DNA from: Methylorubrum extorquens
GTDB taxonomy: Bacteria > Pseudomonadota > Alphaproteobacteria > Rhizobiales > Beijerinckiaceae
Length of the DNA stretch: 64,000 nucleotides
Direction of reading: 5' to 3'
Assembly (NCBI RefSeq): GCF_024169925.1
Contig: NZ_JALJXF010000001.1
Location: 874,001 to 938,000 of the forward strand
Shown here piece after piece: positions 28,291-36,373 of the stretch. The stretch's first letter is position 1; each line of letters begins with the position of its first letter. The notes beneath the pieces were generated by a model. The model saw only the letters and a list, made by a program, of their open reading frames with translations, was not told where the DNA came from and did no database searches. The position numbers and the translations under genes were made by a program.

Positions 28291-28312
28291 GGGGTCGCCG
28301 AAAGGCGGCCCC
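28291..28312 (+). terminator. groESL terminator
   Basis: GGGGTCGCC / GGCGGCCCC with a GAAA tetraloop (one G-U pair), followed by TTCTTCGTT, 29 bp after the groEL stop. This has the form of an intrinsic terminator. Confidence 0.75.
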
Positions 28313-28467
28313 TTCTTCGTTGGTGGAGCGCGCGGACTGCCCATGACGCGGTGCCGGTGCACGGCGCTTACCCGTGAAAAGCGGGTACGGTTTATCCTAT
28401 GCAATGGCCGGAGGCGCCCAGCCTCGGGCAGCGTCGGAGCGTTGTCGGCCTGACGTCTGCGAGTACC

Positions 28468-28743
28468 GTGACGGACCGTATACCCGCCCCATTGCCCTCT
28501 TACATCCGCTCCCGTGAGGCGATGCTGAATCTGATGCAATCGCTGACCGAGGGAATACGGATCGATAGCCTGATGGCCGATCAGCTTTCTCAGATCTCCG
28601 AGCGCGCCCGGCTCTGCGGCGAGGCGGAGATGGCCGATGGGCTGCTCGACGTCACGCGGCAGCACCGGGTTGCGGTGCTGGAAGGGCAGGGTCGGCTCGC
28701 CGCCCTCAAGGCCCGTTACGCGGTGCTGTTTCCGGAAGCTTAG
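28468..28743 (+). CDS. Small helical protein of unknown function
   Basis: About 91 aa, predicted mostly helical and soluble, with a middle region LTEGIRIDSLMADQLSQISERARL and a C-terminal helix rich in Ala/Arg. I do not recognise a domain. Start choice is uncertain: GTG at 28468 gives a plausible N-terminus, the frame is open to an ATG at 28399, and a shorter start at 28522 has a GTGAGG site. Codon usage is typical, which supports a real gene. It ends about 110 bp before the convergent partner gene of the ParA-like ATPase. Confidence 0.55.
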   Translation: MTDRIPAPLPSYIRSREAMLNLMQSLTEGIRIDSLMADQLSQISERARLCGEAEMADGLLDVTRQHRVAVLEGQGRLAALKARYAVLFPEA

Positions 28744-28762
28744 GCCGCCGCTTTGCGCGGAT

Positions 28763-28779
28763 CGATCCCTTCGGGATCG
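28763..28779. terminator. Short dyad between convergent genes
   Basis: Perfect 7-bp arms CGATCCC / GGGATCG with a 3-nt loop between two convergent genes. It could serve as a bidirectional terminator, but T-tracts are weak on both sides. Confidence 0.4.
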
Positions 28780-28852
28780 CGGATTTGGACCTCGCTCAAG
28801 TGCCGCGTGGGCGTGCTGATCCGGTCCCCGCTTGGATCGAGCGGCAACCGTA

Positions 28853-29377
28853 TCAGCCCTTCTTCTTCTTGCCCTTTCGGTCCTTCTCCTTGTCCTTCTT
28901 CTCCCGCACTTCCTTCGTGGGCGGTGCGTCGTGATCCTTGCCGTCCCACACCGCGGAGAAGGGGCGGCTGGCAAGGGCACGCTCCGGCGGCGCCTCGGCG
29001 GCACGCAGCTTTGCCGGGCTGTCCTCGATGCGGGTCTCGCCCTTGCGGAACGGCGCATCGCCGGCAGCCAGGGCGGTGAGGCGATGGCGATGCCAGCCCG
29101 GCGTCGCGGTCTTCAGCGAGGGATGGTGCGGGTCGAGGCGGGTCACCAAGCCCTTTACCTCGGCCTCGGACATCCCGTCGGCGATCAGGGCGAAGCTCTC
29201 GCTTCCCAGCACTTCGCGGATCAGGCGCAGCGACGCCACGCGCAGGGACCGGGCCTTGAGCTGCTTTACGACCAGGGCACGGGCGGCTTTGGGAATCTCG
29301 GTGCGGATGTCGGGAAACGCTTCCGGCGCGGAGGCCATCGCCTGCAAGACGGCATAGCCATCGACATCAAGGGCCAT
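28853..29377 (-). CDS. Uncharacterised partner gene of a ParA-like ATPase
   Basis: A 174-aa soluble protein. Residues 1-80 look helical (AVLQAMASAPEAFPDIRTEI..., then ARSLRVASLRLIREVLG), and the middle has a TPGWHRHRLTAL stretch. The last 30 residues are extremely Lys/Glu/Asp-rich (about 148-174), ending in four lysines and a glycine. The start ATG lies inside the end of the ParA-like gene (11-bp overlap), with AAGGA upstream, so the two are translationally coupled. I do not recognise the family. The tight coupling suggests it works with the ATPase, for example as its cargo adaptor or ATPase activator. That is inference. Confidence 0.7.
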   Translation of the reverse strand: MALDVDGYAVLQAMASAPEAFPDIRTEIPKAARALVVKQLKARSLRVASLRLIREVLGSESFALIADGMSEAEVKGLVTRLDPHHPSLKTATPGWHRHRLTALAAGDAPFRKGETRIEDSPAKLRAAEAPPERALASRPFSAVWDGKDHDAPPTKEVREKKDKEKDRKGKKKKG

Positions 29378-30272
29378 GGAGAAGTTCCTTCACTTCCGCG
29401 ACCAGCGGGATCAGCACGTTGGGAACATGGGCGCCATACTTGGCCGAGAAGGTCGGGGGCGCCCCGTCGGCCGGCACCAGCGCGTCGGCGAGTGCCGCCG
29501 CCTGAGGAATGCGGGTTTCGAGCAGACGGAAGCCGGCATCCTCGGCCCCCGCCTCTGCCTGGAGCCGCGCCAGGGTTCGCTGATGCTGGCGCACCTGGGC
29601 CTGGAAGCGGGTGACCAGAACGTAGGGCGCACTCTTCGGTGCGATATGGCTCGCCTGCCGGCTGGAGCGCCGCCAGATCGTCTCGACGAAGGCGTTGAGC
29701 CCGTAGGTCGAGAGAAAGTCCGGGATCGAGGTGACGAGGACGAGGTCGGCGGCGCGCACCGCCACCTCGGTCATCGGCGAGATACCCGGCGCGCAATCGA
29801 AGAAGACGTAATCGTAATGCCTCGCCAAGGGCACGAAGTCGTCGTGAAAGACCTTCCACAGCTTCTCGTCGATGGCGTGCATCGAGAATTTCCGCTCGGT
29901 CAGCTCGTAGAGGATCTCCCGCTCCACCAGCCGCAGATGCGGGCCCGACGGCAGCAGCGAGAGCGAGAGCGGTGCGTTCTTGTGGGTGGTCAGGCTCACG
30001 CCGGGTTGGATACGGGCGGAGAGGTCGGGCTTGTGGCGGGTGATCAGCTTGAGGGCGAGATAGGCCTCGAGCGTGCGCCCGCGAACGATCATCTCGCCGA
30101 GCAGCGTATCGCCCGCGAGGCAGACCGACACGCTCGCCTGCGGGTCGAGATCGACCACGAGCACCCGGGCCCCGTCGGCGGCCAGCGCCTCGGCGAGCAT
30201 GACCACGGTGGTGGTCTTGCCGACCCCGCCCTTCATGTTCGCCACCGCGATCAGCTTGCCGCCCACCGACAT
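29367..30272 (-). CDS. Orphan ParA/MinD-family ATPase
   Basis: A 301-aa Walker-type ATPase with the deviant Walker A motif KGGVGKTT at residues 14-21 and VVDLDPQASVS as the Walker A' region, plus YVFFDCAPGIS. No parB homologue or parS-like site is nearby; the coupled downstream gene is uncharacterised. Such orphan ParAs position cargo such as chemotaxis arrays, carboxysomes or polar proteins. ATG 30272 directly abuts AGGAGG, whereas the GTG at 30266 has ideal spacing to it and may be the true start. Chromosome partition is less likely given the context. Confidence 0.85.
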   Translation of the reverse strand: MSVGGKLIAVANMKGGVGKTTTVVMLAEALAADGARVLVVDLDPQASVSVCLAGDTLLGEMIVRGRTLEAYLALKLITRHKPDLSARIQPGVSLTTHKNAPLSLSLLPSGPHLRLVEREILYELTERKFSMHAIDEKLWKVFHDDFVPLARHYDYVFFDCAPGISPMTEVAVRAADLVLVTSIPDFLSTYGLNAFVETIWRRSSRQASHIAPKSAPYVLVTRFQAQVRQHQRTLARLQAEAGAEDAGFRLLETRIPQAAALADALVPADGAPPTFSAKYGAHVPNVLIPLVAEVKELLHGP

Positions 30273-30565
30273 CCTCCTGAACGACCCTCGCGCCCGGTCA
30301 CGCTCCGCCGAGCGGACCGCATCACGCCATCCTAGCGCATCGCCTTCCGCCGAAGGCCGACGACACCTTTCGGTAGAATGCTTAATCTCGTCCCATCGCC
30401 CGCCGCGCCGAGCGGCATGTGAGGACAATCCGCGACCGCCGTGTCGCAGATACGCCTTCGTGATCGCCGGTACGGGCGGAACACGGCGCCGATAATCCTA
30501 CTTTGCGAAGCGCCAACGACATCCGCCGTCCGGCGGGTTGCCCATCCTATCTGAGGTTCTTCACT

Positions 30566-30964
30566 GTGATCTTTCCGACCACCACGGCTTTCTACGCCGC
30601 GATTCTGGGCCTGATCTATGCCGGATTGTCCGGATGGGTGATCGGCGGCCGGCTCTCCGGCAACGTCCTGTTCGGCGATGGCGGGCAGGACGCGCTCCAG
30701 CGGCGCGTCCGCTCGCATGGCAACTTCCAGGAATACGTGCCGCTGACCCTGCTGCTGATCGCGCTCTACGAGGCGGCTGGCGGCTCCCATGGCTGGGTGC
30801 AGGGCCTGCTGATCGTGCTGGTGATCGCGCGCATCCTGCATCCGATCGGCATGTTCGCTCCCACGAACTCACCGCGCCAGTTCGCTTGCCGGGGCGGCGG
30901 CATTATCGCGACCCTGGCGATCATGACGATCGCGTCGATCCTGCTGCTGCTGCGGGTGAGCTGA
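30566..30964 (+). CDS. MAPEG family membrane protein
   Basis: A 132-aa protein with four hydrophobic segments. The family pattern is clear: an early FYAAILGLIYAGLSGWVIGGR segment and the RRVRSHGNFQEYVPLTLLLIALYE motif near the second helix, followed by HPIGMFAP. MAPEG proteins include glutathione-dependent membrane enzymes, but most bacterial members have no known substrate. I chose the GTG at 30566, which follows CTGAGG. The only longer start is a TTG at 30503. It is divergent from the ParA-like gene and ends at a terminator-like palindrome. Confidence 0.85.
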   Translation: MIFPTTTAFYAAILGLIYAGLSGWVIGGRLSGNVLFGDGGQDALQRRVRSHGNFQEYVPLTLLLIALYEAAGGSHGWVQGLLIVLVIARILHPIGMFAPTNSPRQFACRGGGIIATLAIMTIASILLLLRVS

Positions 30965-30981
30965 GCGGCGGGTTCTCCGCC

Positions 30982-31024
30982 CCGGAGCATCGTTCAAGAT
31001 ATCGGATCCGGGACGATGCTCCGG
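30982..31024 (+). terminator. Hairpin with T-rich tail after the MAPEG gene
   Basis: Arms CCGGAGCATCGTTC / GGACGATGCTCCGG (13 of 14 pairs) followed by CCTTTTGTTC. It looks like an intrinsic terminator built from an extragenic palindrome of the GCATCGT type. Confidence 0.65.
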
Positions 31025-31036
31025 CCTTTTGTTCTC

Positions 31037-31086
31037 GCATCATCTTCTTCCGAAAGCCGGCAACCGGCTCTCGGGATGATGCTCTA
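31037..31086 (-). repeat. Extragenic palindromic repeat, copy 2 (reverse orientation)
   Basis: Read on the minus strand it begins AGAGCATCATCCCGAGAG, has CCGGCTTTCGGAAG in the middle and ends GATGATGC, matching the copies at 16130-16177 and 42174-42223. Its end coincides with the stop of the adenylate cyclase gene. Confidence 0.7.
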
Positions 31087-32322
31087 GGGCGCGGCGGCGA
31101 TCCGCGGTGCCGTCGGCTCGGCGAGCGCCGCGGTTCCGTTGCGTTCGAGGGTCGCGACGGCAAGCGGCTGCCCGCGCCCGCGCAGGGCGTGGGTGCCGAG
31201 CGGCCGCACGACGACGCCCTCGGGCAGCCGCGGCAGCCGCTTCAGCAGATCCTCCGAGATCAGCGTATCAACGCCGAGCGGGCGGCACAGAGCCTCGACG
31301 CGGGCGACGACGTTCACCGCGTCGCCGAAATAGGCGATCTTGTGTCGGTCCACCCCGACTTCGGCCGTCACCACCGGGCCGCCGTGCAGGCCCGCCCGCA
31401 GGCGCGGCACGGTACCGAAGCGGGCCTCCCAGCCCTCCGCCTCCGCCTCGATGCGCTCGCGCACCGCGAATAGGCATTCGACGCAGCGCGCATCCTTCAG
31501 CCCGCGCTCCATCGGCCAAGTGATCATGGCCAGATCGCCGATATAGTCGTCGGTCGAGCCGTAGAAGCGCCGCACCGGCTCGGCCAGCGTCGCGAAGACG
31601 GCGCTGAGATATTCCTGCGCGCGCAGGTCGCCGTGCGTCTCGGCGAAGGCGGTGGAGCCGACCACGTCGAGGAACAGGAAGATGCGCTCCTCCTCCACCG
31701 GGCGATGGTAACGCCCGACGAGGAAGTTGATGAACACCTCGCCGCCGATCAGGTCGCGCATGCGGATCACGAAGACGAGGAGCGCCGAGACGGCGAGCGC
31801 GTAGGCCAGCACTCGCGGCGTGGTGCGCACCGCCTCTTCCAGGCTGTCGCCGGTCAGGCCGAGCAGCCAGACAACGAAGCCGCCGAGCGCGTTGCCGACG
31901 ACGATCATCGCCACGTAGGAGAGTTCCGCCGCGACGACGTAGAGCCCGGCGGGCAGGCGCCGGATGCGCGACTGGACGCCCGCCAGGAGCACGCCCCGGT
32001 CGAAGGCCAGCGCCGAAACGCCAACACACAGGCCGTAAGTAAAGCCCGCCGCCGGGCTCGCGCCCCCGGCGAAGATGACGTTGTAGAGCAGCCCGGCGCC
32101 GCCCGCGGCGAGCAGGATGAGAAGCCAGAACCAGCGATGGTGCGGCAGCATCAGATCGGGCTCCGGCGGCCGGCGGAGGAAGATGCGCCCGGCCCGTTCG
32201 CAGAGGCCACAGGGCCATGCGGGCAACGGTCGGGCAGGCGGGTCGACACGGGGGCTCCTTCCGTCGGCCATCAGGAAGCGCGGGCGGAGCCCGCGATCCT
32301 CTCCAGACTGTCGGAGGGTCAT
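31084..32322 (-). CDS. Membrane-anchored class III adenylate/guanylate cyclase
   Basis: A 412-aa protein with several hydrophobic segments in the N-terminal half (about 60-190) and a C-terminal class III cyclase domain (about 215-385). The first metal-binding aspartate is in FLFLDVVGSTAF; the GDAVNVVARVEAL motif carries the Asn/Arg that stabilise the transition state. The domain therefore looks active. Whether it makes cAMP or cGMP cannot be told. The first ATG is used; shorter starts at residue 18 or 58 (just before the first membrane segment) are possible. There is no cytoplasmic sensor domain, so the membrane part may sense. Confidence 0.85.
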   Translation of the reverse strand: MTLRQSGEDRGLRPRFLMADGRSPRVDPPARPLPAWPCGLCERAGRIFLRRPPEPDLMLPHHRWFWLLILLAAGGAGLLYNVIFAGGASPAAGFTYGLCVGVSALAFDRGVLLAGVQSRIRRLPAGLYVVAAELSYVAMIVVGNALGGFVVWLLGLTGDSLEEAVRTTPRVLAYALAVSALLVFVIRMRDLIGGEVFINFLVGRYHRPVEEERIFLFLDVVGSTAFAETHGDLRAQEYLSAVFATLAEPVRRFYGSTDDYIGDLAMITWPMERGLKDARCVECLFAVRERIEAEAEGWEARFGTVPRLRAGLHGGPVVTAEVGVDRHKIAYFGDAVNVVARVEALCRPLGVDTLISEDLLKRLPRLPEGVVVRPLGTHALRGRGQPLAVATLERNGTAALAEPTAPRIAAAP

Positions 32323-32445
32323 GCCTTCAACGTGGCGCGAATGTGGCGCCCGGCCGCACGGCCGGCTCAGGCCGCGCCCGAATTTTTGTCAGCCGCCGCT
32401 CGACTGGAGAGATTAACCGACCCCATCAGGCAAATCGGGCAGCGC

Positions 32446-34629
32446 CTACTCGCCGACCCCGAACAGTTTCTCGAGGAAGTTGCGATCGTCCCGGCTCGGA
32501 CCACGCTCCCGAGAGACCGAGCGCGGGGGGAGGGCGGAAGCGGTCTGCTCCGGCTCGCCAAGCAGTGCGCCGATCAGGCCGCCAGGGCCGGAATCCCGCT
32601 CAGGCTGCGACTCGGGCCGGGGCGCCCGCCAGCGGTTCATGCCTGGCAGGCCTACCGGCTTCTCGCCCTTGAGCGCCGTCGTCATGTAGGCTTTCCAGAT
32701 CTCCACCGGCAGGCTGCCGCCCGAGGCGCGCTTGGTCGGCTCGCCGTCGTCGTTGCCGAGCCAGACCCCCGTCACCAGCGTGGCGGAGTAGCCAACGAAC
32801 CACGCGTCGCGGAACTCCTGGCTGGTGCCGGTCTTGCCCGCCAGCTCCCAACCGGGAATCTCGGCCTTTTTCGCCGTGCCCATGGTGAAGACGTCGTGCA
32901 TCATGGCGTTCATCATGCCGACGGCGTTGGGGTCGATGACCCGGCCGAGCCCGCCCTCGCCGCGCTTGTAGAGAACCTTGCCGGTGGCGCTCTTGATGCT
33001 GGCGATGACGTAGGGAATCACGCCGGTCCCGCCATTGGCGAAGGCGCAGTAGGCGCCCACCAGTTCGAGCGGCGTCACCTCCGATGTGCCGAGGGCGATC
33101 GAGCCGTTGGCCTGGAGCGACGAGGAGATGCCGAGCCGCTGGGCGGTCTGCACGACCGCCTTCGGGCCGACCTCCTGGCCGAGCTTCACCGCCACCGTAT
33201 TAAGCGAGAGCGCCAGCGCCTCACGCAGGGAGACCGGGCCGCGATAGTTGTGCGAGTAGTTCTCCGGCGCCCAGTTGCCGATTCGCACGGGCGCGTCCTC
33301 GCGCATCGTGTCGGGGGTCAGGCCGCGCTCGACCGCCGCGAGGTACACGAAGGGCTTGAAGGCCGAGCCCGGCTGGCGCTTGGCGGTGGTGGCGCGGTTG
33401 AACTGGCTCTGGGCGTAGTCGCGCCCGCCGACGAGGGCGCGGATCGCCCCGTCCGGCCGCATCGAGACGAGCGCGCCCTGGGCGACGTTGTAGCGGGCGC
33501 CCTTGGCATTGAGCTCGTCGGTGAGCGCCTTCTCGCCCGCCGTCTGCATGCTCGCATCGACGGTGGTGGCGACGACGATGTCCTCGTCGAACTTCGGCAG
33601 GAAGTCGTCGAGCACGTCCATCACGAGGTCGGCGACGTAGTTCGGCGAGCCGCCGCCGCGGGTCGAGGCGGGCCGGGCGGGTTGCGCCAGCGCGACTTTC
33701 GCGTCGGCGCTCTTGGCGAAGCCCAGCTCCTCCATCGCCGCAAGCACCTGAGCCGCGCGGGCCTGCGCCGCCTTCAGGTTGCGGTTCGGCGCAAGTCGCG
33801 ACGGCGCCTGCACGAGGCCGCCGAGCATGGCGGCCTCCGCCAGGGTCACGTTCTTGGCGGGCTTGCCGAAATAACGCTGCGCCGCCGCCTCGACGCCGTA
33901 GGCGCCGGCACCGAAATAGACCCGGTTGAGGTAGAGTTCGAGGATCTCGTCCTTCGAGTACTTGTGCTCCAGCCACAGCGCCAGGATCGCCTCCTGGATC
34001 TTTCGCGAGGCGGAGCGCTCGGGCGTCAGGAACAGGTTCTTGGCGAGCTGCTGGGTCAGCGTCGAGCCGCCCTGCGCCACCCCGCGCCGGGTCAGGTTCT
34101 GGGTGATCGCGCGGGCGATGCCGACGGGATCGATGCCGAAATGGTCGTAGAACCGCCGGTCCTCGATCGCGACGAAGGCGCGGGGCAGGTAGGGCGGCAA
34201 TTCCTTGATCGAGACGACGCGTCCGCCGGTCTCGCCGCGGTTGGCGAGCAGGCTGCCGTCACTGGCCAGGATCGCGATGTTGGGTGGGCGCTTCGGAACG
34301 GCGAGCTGGTCGATCGGCGGCAATTGCGAGGCGTGGTAGGCGATGAGGCCAGCGAGCCCGATCGCCACCCAGATGCCGAGGACGACCCCGGCATAGACCA
34401 GACGGCCGAGCCAGGAGCGCCGCCGCGGCGGACGCTTTCCACCGCCTCCACCGGACGCCTTGCGCGCACGCGCCTTCGACGCCGAGGCGGGGCGGCTGGC
34501 CGAAGCCCGCTGGCCGCCCGCGGACCGGTCGCTGCGCGACAGGCGCACGTCGAGGCGGCCGGGCTCGCTCCCCTCCGGAATGTCGAAGGTGGGTTCGCTG
34601 CGTGGTTTGCGTCCGCGAGACTGCGCCAT
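32446..34629 (-). CDS. Penicillin-binding protein 1A-type peptidoglycan synthase
   Basis: A bifunctional class A PBP of 727 aa. A long basic, Ser/Lys/Gly-rich cytoplasmic tail (about 1-70) leads to one membrane anchor (about 72-97). The GT51 glycosyltransferase contains the catalytic Glu in AIEDRRFYDHFG and GGSTLTQQLAKN. The transpeptidase carries SAFK (the serine of PGSAFKP), SLN and KTGTS. It polymerises and cross-links glycan strands. The C-terminal tail is Pro/Gly/Arg-rich. The ATG at 34629 is chosen; one at 34638 adds three residues. Confidence 0.95.
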   Translation of the reverse strand: MAQSRGRKPRSEPTFDIPEGSEPGRLDVRLSRSDRSAGGQRASASRPASASKARARKASGGGGGKRPPRRRSWLGRLVYAGVVLGIWVAIGLAGLIAYHASQLPPIDQLAVPKRPPNIAILASDGSLLANRGETGGRVVSIKELPPYLPRAFVAIEDRRFYDHFGIDPVGIARAITQNLTRRGVAQGGSTLTQQLAKNLFLTPERSASRKIQEAILALWLEHKYSKDEILELYLNRVYFGAGAYGVEAAAQRYFGKPAKNVTLAEAAMLGGLVQAPSRLAPNRNLKAAQARAAQVLAAMEELGFAKSADAKVALAQPARPASTRGGGSPNYVADLVMDVLDDFLPKFDEDIVVATTVDASMQTAGEKALTDELNAKGARYNVAQGALVSMRPDGAIRALVGGRDYAQSQFNRATTAKRQPGSAFKPFVYLAAVERGLTPDTMREDAPVRIGNWAPENYSHNYRGPVSLREALALSLNTVAVKLGQEVGPKAVVQTAQRLGISSSLQANGSIALGTSEVTPLELVGAYCAFANGGTGVIPYVIASIKSATGKVLYKRGEGGLGRVIDPNAVGMMNAMMHDVFTMGTAKKAEIPGWELAGKTGTSQEFRDAWFVGYSATLVTGVWLGNDDGEPTKRASGGSLPVEIWKAYMTTALKGEKPVGLPGMNRWRAPRPESQPERDSGPGGLIGALLGEPEQTASALPPRSVSRERGPSRDDRNFLEKLFGVGE

Positions 34630-34798
34630 GCGTTCCATGCGTCAGGGGCTGCCGATCCCCGAAAGGATCTTGCCTCCCGCGACCGTGCTCCCCTGCTCGG
34701 GATCCGCGCGTCGGTATTCCGCCGGATCGATCCCCCTCGGACGCGCCGGCTGGCCCTGCGGCACGGCGGGTCGCCCCCTTGCGTCAGAGACAGTAATT

Positions 34799-34830
34799 GC
34801 GGCGGGTTTAAGGGTTGTTAAACCAGCCGC
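34799..34830. promoter_or_regulatory. Dyad in the divergent PBP1A / PepSY promoter region
   Basis: Arms GCGGCGGGTTTA / TAAACCAGCCGC (11 of 12 pairs), with the core palindrome GTTTAA-N6-TTAAAC. It lies between divergent genes where a terminator is not expected, so it is a candidate operator. The factor is unknown. The rest of the 34639-35069 spacer shows no standard-length gene. Confidence 0.35.
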
Positions 34831-34910
34831 AGCACGCCCGGCCGGCCTTCACCGGATCTTCACGCTTGATCGTGTCGCGCACGATTGAAGGGTCGGCTAA
34901 GGGGTAGCGT

Positions 34911-34961
34911 ATGGACGTGGCAACCTTTATCGACGGTCTTGCCCTCGCCGCGCAGGCATGA
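34911..34961 (+). CDS. Possible 16-codon leader ORF upstream of the PepSY gene
   Basis: An ATG at 34911 with a good ribosome site (AAGGGGT) opens a 16-codon frame with Asp, Val, Leu and Ala residues, ending TGA at 34959. It lies about 110 bp before the PepSY-domain gene in the same direction. It could be a leader peptide or a chance ORF; there is no comparative evidence here. Confidence 0.2.
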   Translation: MDVATFIDGLALAAQA

Positions 34962-35069
34962 GGGCCTGCACAAGGGACTGACCGGACCGGGGCTCATTCG
35001 TCCGAGGGCCGGATCGCCTTTCCTTCTCCGACGTCGGCCGGTCCGTCGCGGCAAGAGGCTCGAGGGTTG

Positions 35070-36371
35070 ATGGCGCGCTCCGTTTTCGTCCTTCTCCACC
35101 GCTGGGCCGGTCTGGCGATCGCGGCATTTCTGCTCGTGGCGGGGCTCACCGGCGCGGTGATCTCCTGGGACCACGAACTCGACGATTGGCTGAACCCGCA
35201 TCTGCACGCGGTCGAGAGCCGTGGTGCGGCGATCCCCGCCCTCGACCTGGCACGGCAGTTCGAGGCGCGCGATCCCCGCGCCCGCGTCGCCTATCTTCCG
35301 CTGGCGGCCGAGCCCGGCGAGTCGCTGTCGCTGTTCGTGATGCCGCGGGTCGATGCGGCGACCGGCACGCTGCACAAGCTCGGCTACAATCAGGTCTTTC
35401 TCGACCCCGTGACGGGGACCGAACTCGGCCGGCGGGAATGGGGTCAGGTCTGGCCGATCACCCGCGAAACGCTGATCTCGTTCCTGTACAAGCTGCACTA
35501 TTCCCTGCACCTGCCGGAGATGTGGGGCGAGGAGCGCTGGGGCATCTGGCTGCTCGGGATCGTCGCCATCGTCTGGACGCTCGATTCCTTCGTCGGCTTC
35601 TACCTGACGCTTCCAGCGCGCAAACCCGCCAACCCGGAGCGTCCGGCGGCAGTCGAGCGGCAGCTCGGCCGGGGCTGGTGGTCGCGTTGGAAGCCGGCCT
35701 GGAAGGTGAAAACTTCCGGCAGCCCCTACCGCATCACCTTCGACCTGCACCGGGCCTTCAGCCTCTGGACCTTCGCGCTGCTGTTCGTGCTTGCCTTCAC
35801 AGCGTTCTCGCTCAATCTCTACCGCGAGGTGTTCCTACCGCTGATGTCGAGCGTCTCGCAGGTTACGCCGGAGCCGTCGAACACCCGCCCCTTCGTTTCG
35901 CCGCTCAAGCCGATCGAGCCGGGGGTGGATTACGCTCGCATCCTGGAGGCGGCGCAGGCAGAGGGACAACGCCGCGGCTGGAAGGAGCCGGTCGGCGCGC
36001 TGGCCTACAGCACGATGCAGGGCTTCTACACCGCCCGCTTCTTCGAGCCCGGCGACGACCACGGCGCGGCGGGCGTCGGCCCGGCGGCGATCTATTTCGA
36101 CGGGGGAGACGGCCGGGTGATCGGCGACCGCCAGCCCTGGGTCGGCACCGCCGCCGACATCTTCGTGCAGGCGCAGTTCCCGATCCATTCAGGCCGCATC
36201 CTCGGCCTGCCCGGCCGCATCCTGATCTCGCTCATGGGGCTCGTCGTGGCGATGCTGTCGGTCACCGGCGTGGTGATCTGGTGGCGCAAGCGGGCGGCGC
36301 GGCTGTCGGTTCGGCGCAAGGCCGTGGCGCTGCCCGTCCGGCCCATCAGTCGGGCGGTGCCGGCGGAGTAG
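35070..36371 (+). CDS. PepSY-associated transmembrane protein
   Basis: A 433-aa inner-membrane protein with four hydrophobic segments: the N-terminal one (about 5-30, VFVLLHRWAGLAIAAFLLVAGLTG), two in the middle (about 160-185 and 225-255) and one at the C-terminus (about 385-410). Two large periplasmic loops carry PepSY-like regions. Conserved features LHRWAGL, HYSLHLP and FDLHRAFSLW, with several histidines near the membrane, fit PepSY_TM/PiuB-type proteins often linked to siderophore or iron reduction. No TonB receptor lies nearby. A TTG one codon upstream (35067) is an alternative start. Confidence 0.85.
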   Translation: MARSVFVLLHRWAGLAIAAFLLVAGLTGAVISWDHELDDWLNPHLHAVESRGAAIPALDLARQFEARDPRARVAYLPLAAEPGESLSLFVMPRVDAATGTLHKLGYNQVFLDPVTGTELGRREWGQVWPITRETLISFLYKLHYSLHLPEMWGEERWGIWLLGIVAIVWTLDSFVGFYLTLPARKPANPERPAAVERQLGRGWWSRWKPAWKVKTSGSPYRITFDLHRAFSLWTFALLFVLAFTAFSLNLYREVFLPLMSSVSQVTPEPSNTRPFVSPLKPIEPGVDYARILEAAQAEGQRRGWKEPVGALAYSTMQGFYTARFFEPGDDHGAAGVGPAAIYFDGGDGRVIGDRQPWVGTAADIFVQAQFPIHSGRILGLPGRILISLMGLVVAMLSVTGVVIWWRKRAARLSVRRKAVALPVRPISRAVPAE

Positions 36372-36373
36372 GC

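Noticed and set aside
31633..34821. 1062-codon open frame opposite the cyclase and PBP1A
   Set aside because: It crosses two well-identified genes on the other strand and has shadow-frame composition; no start or domain supports it.
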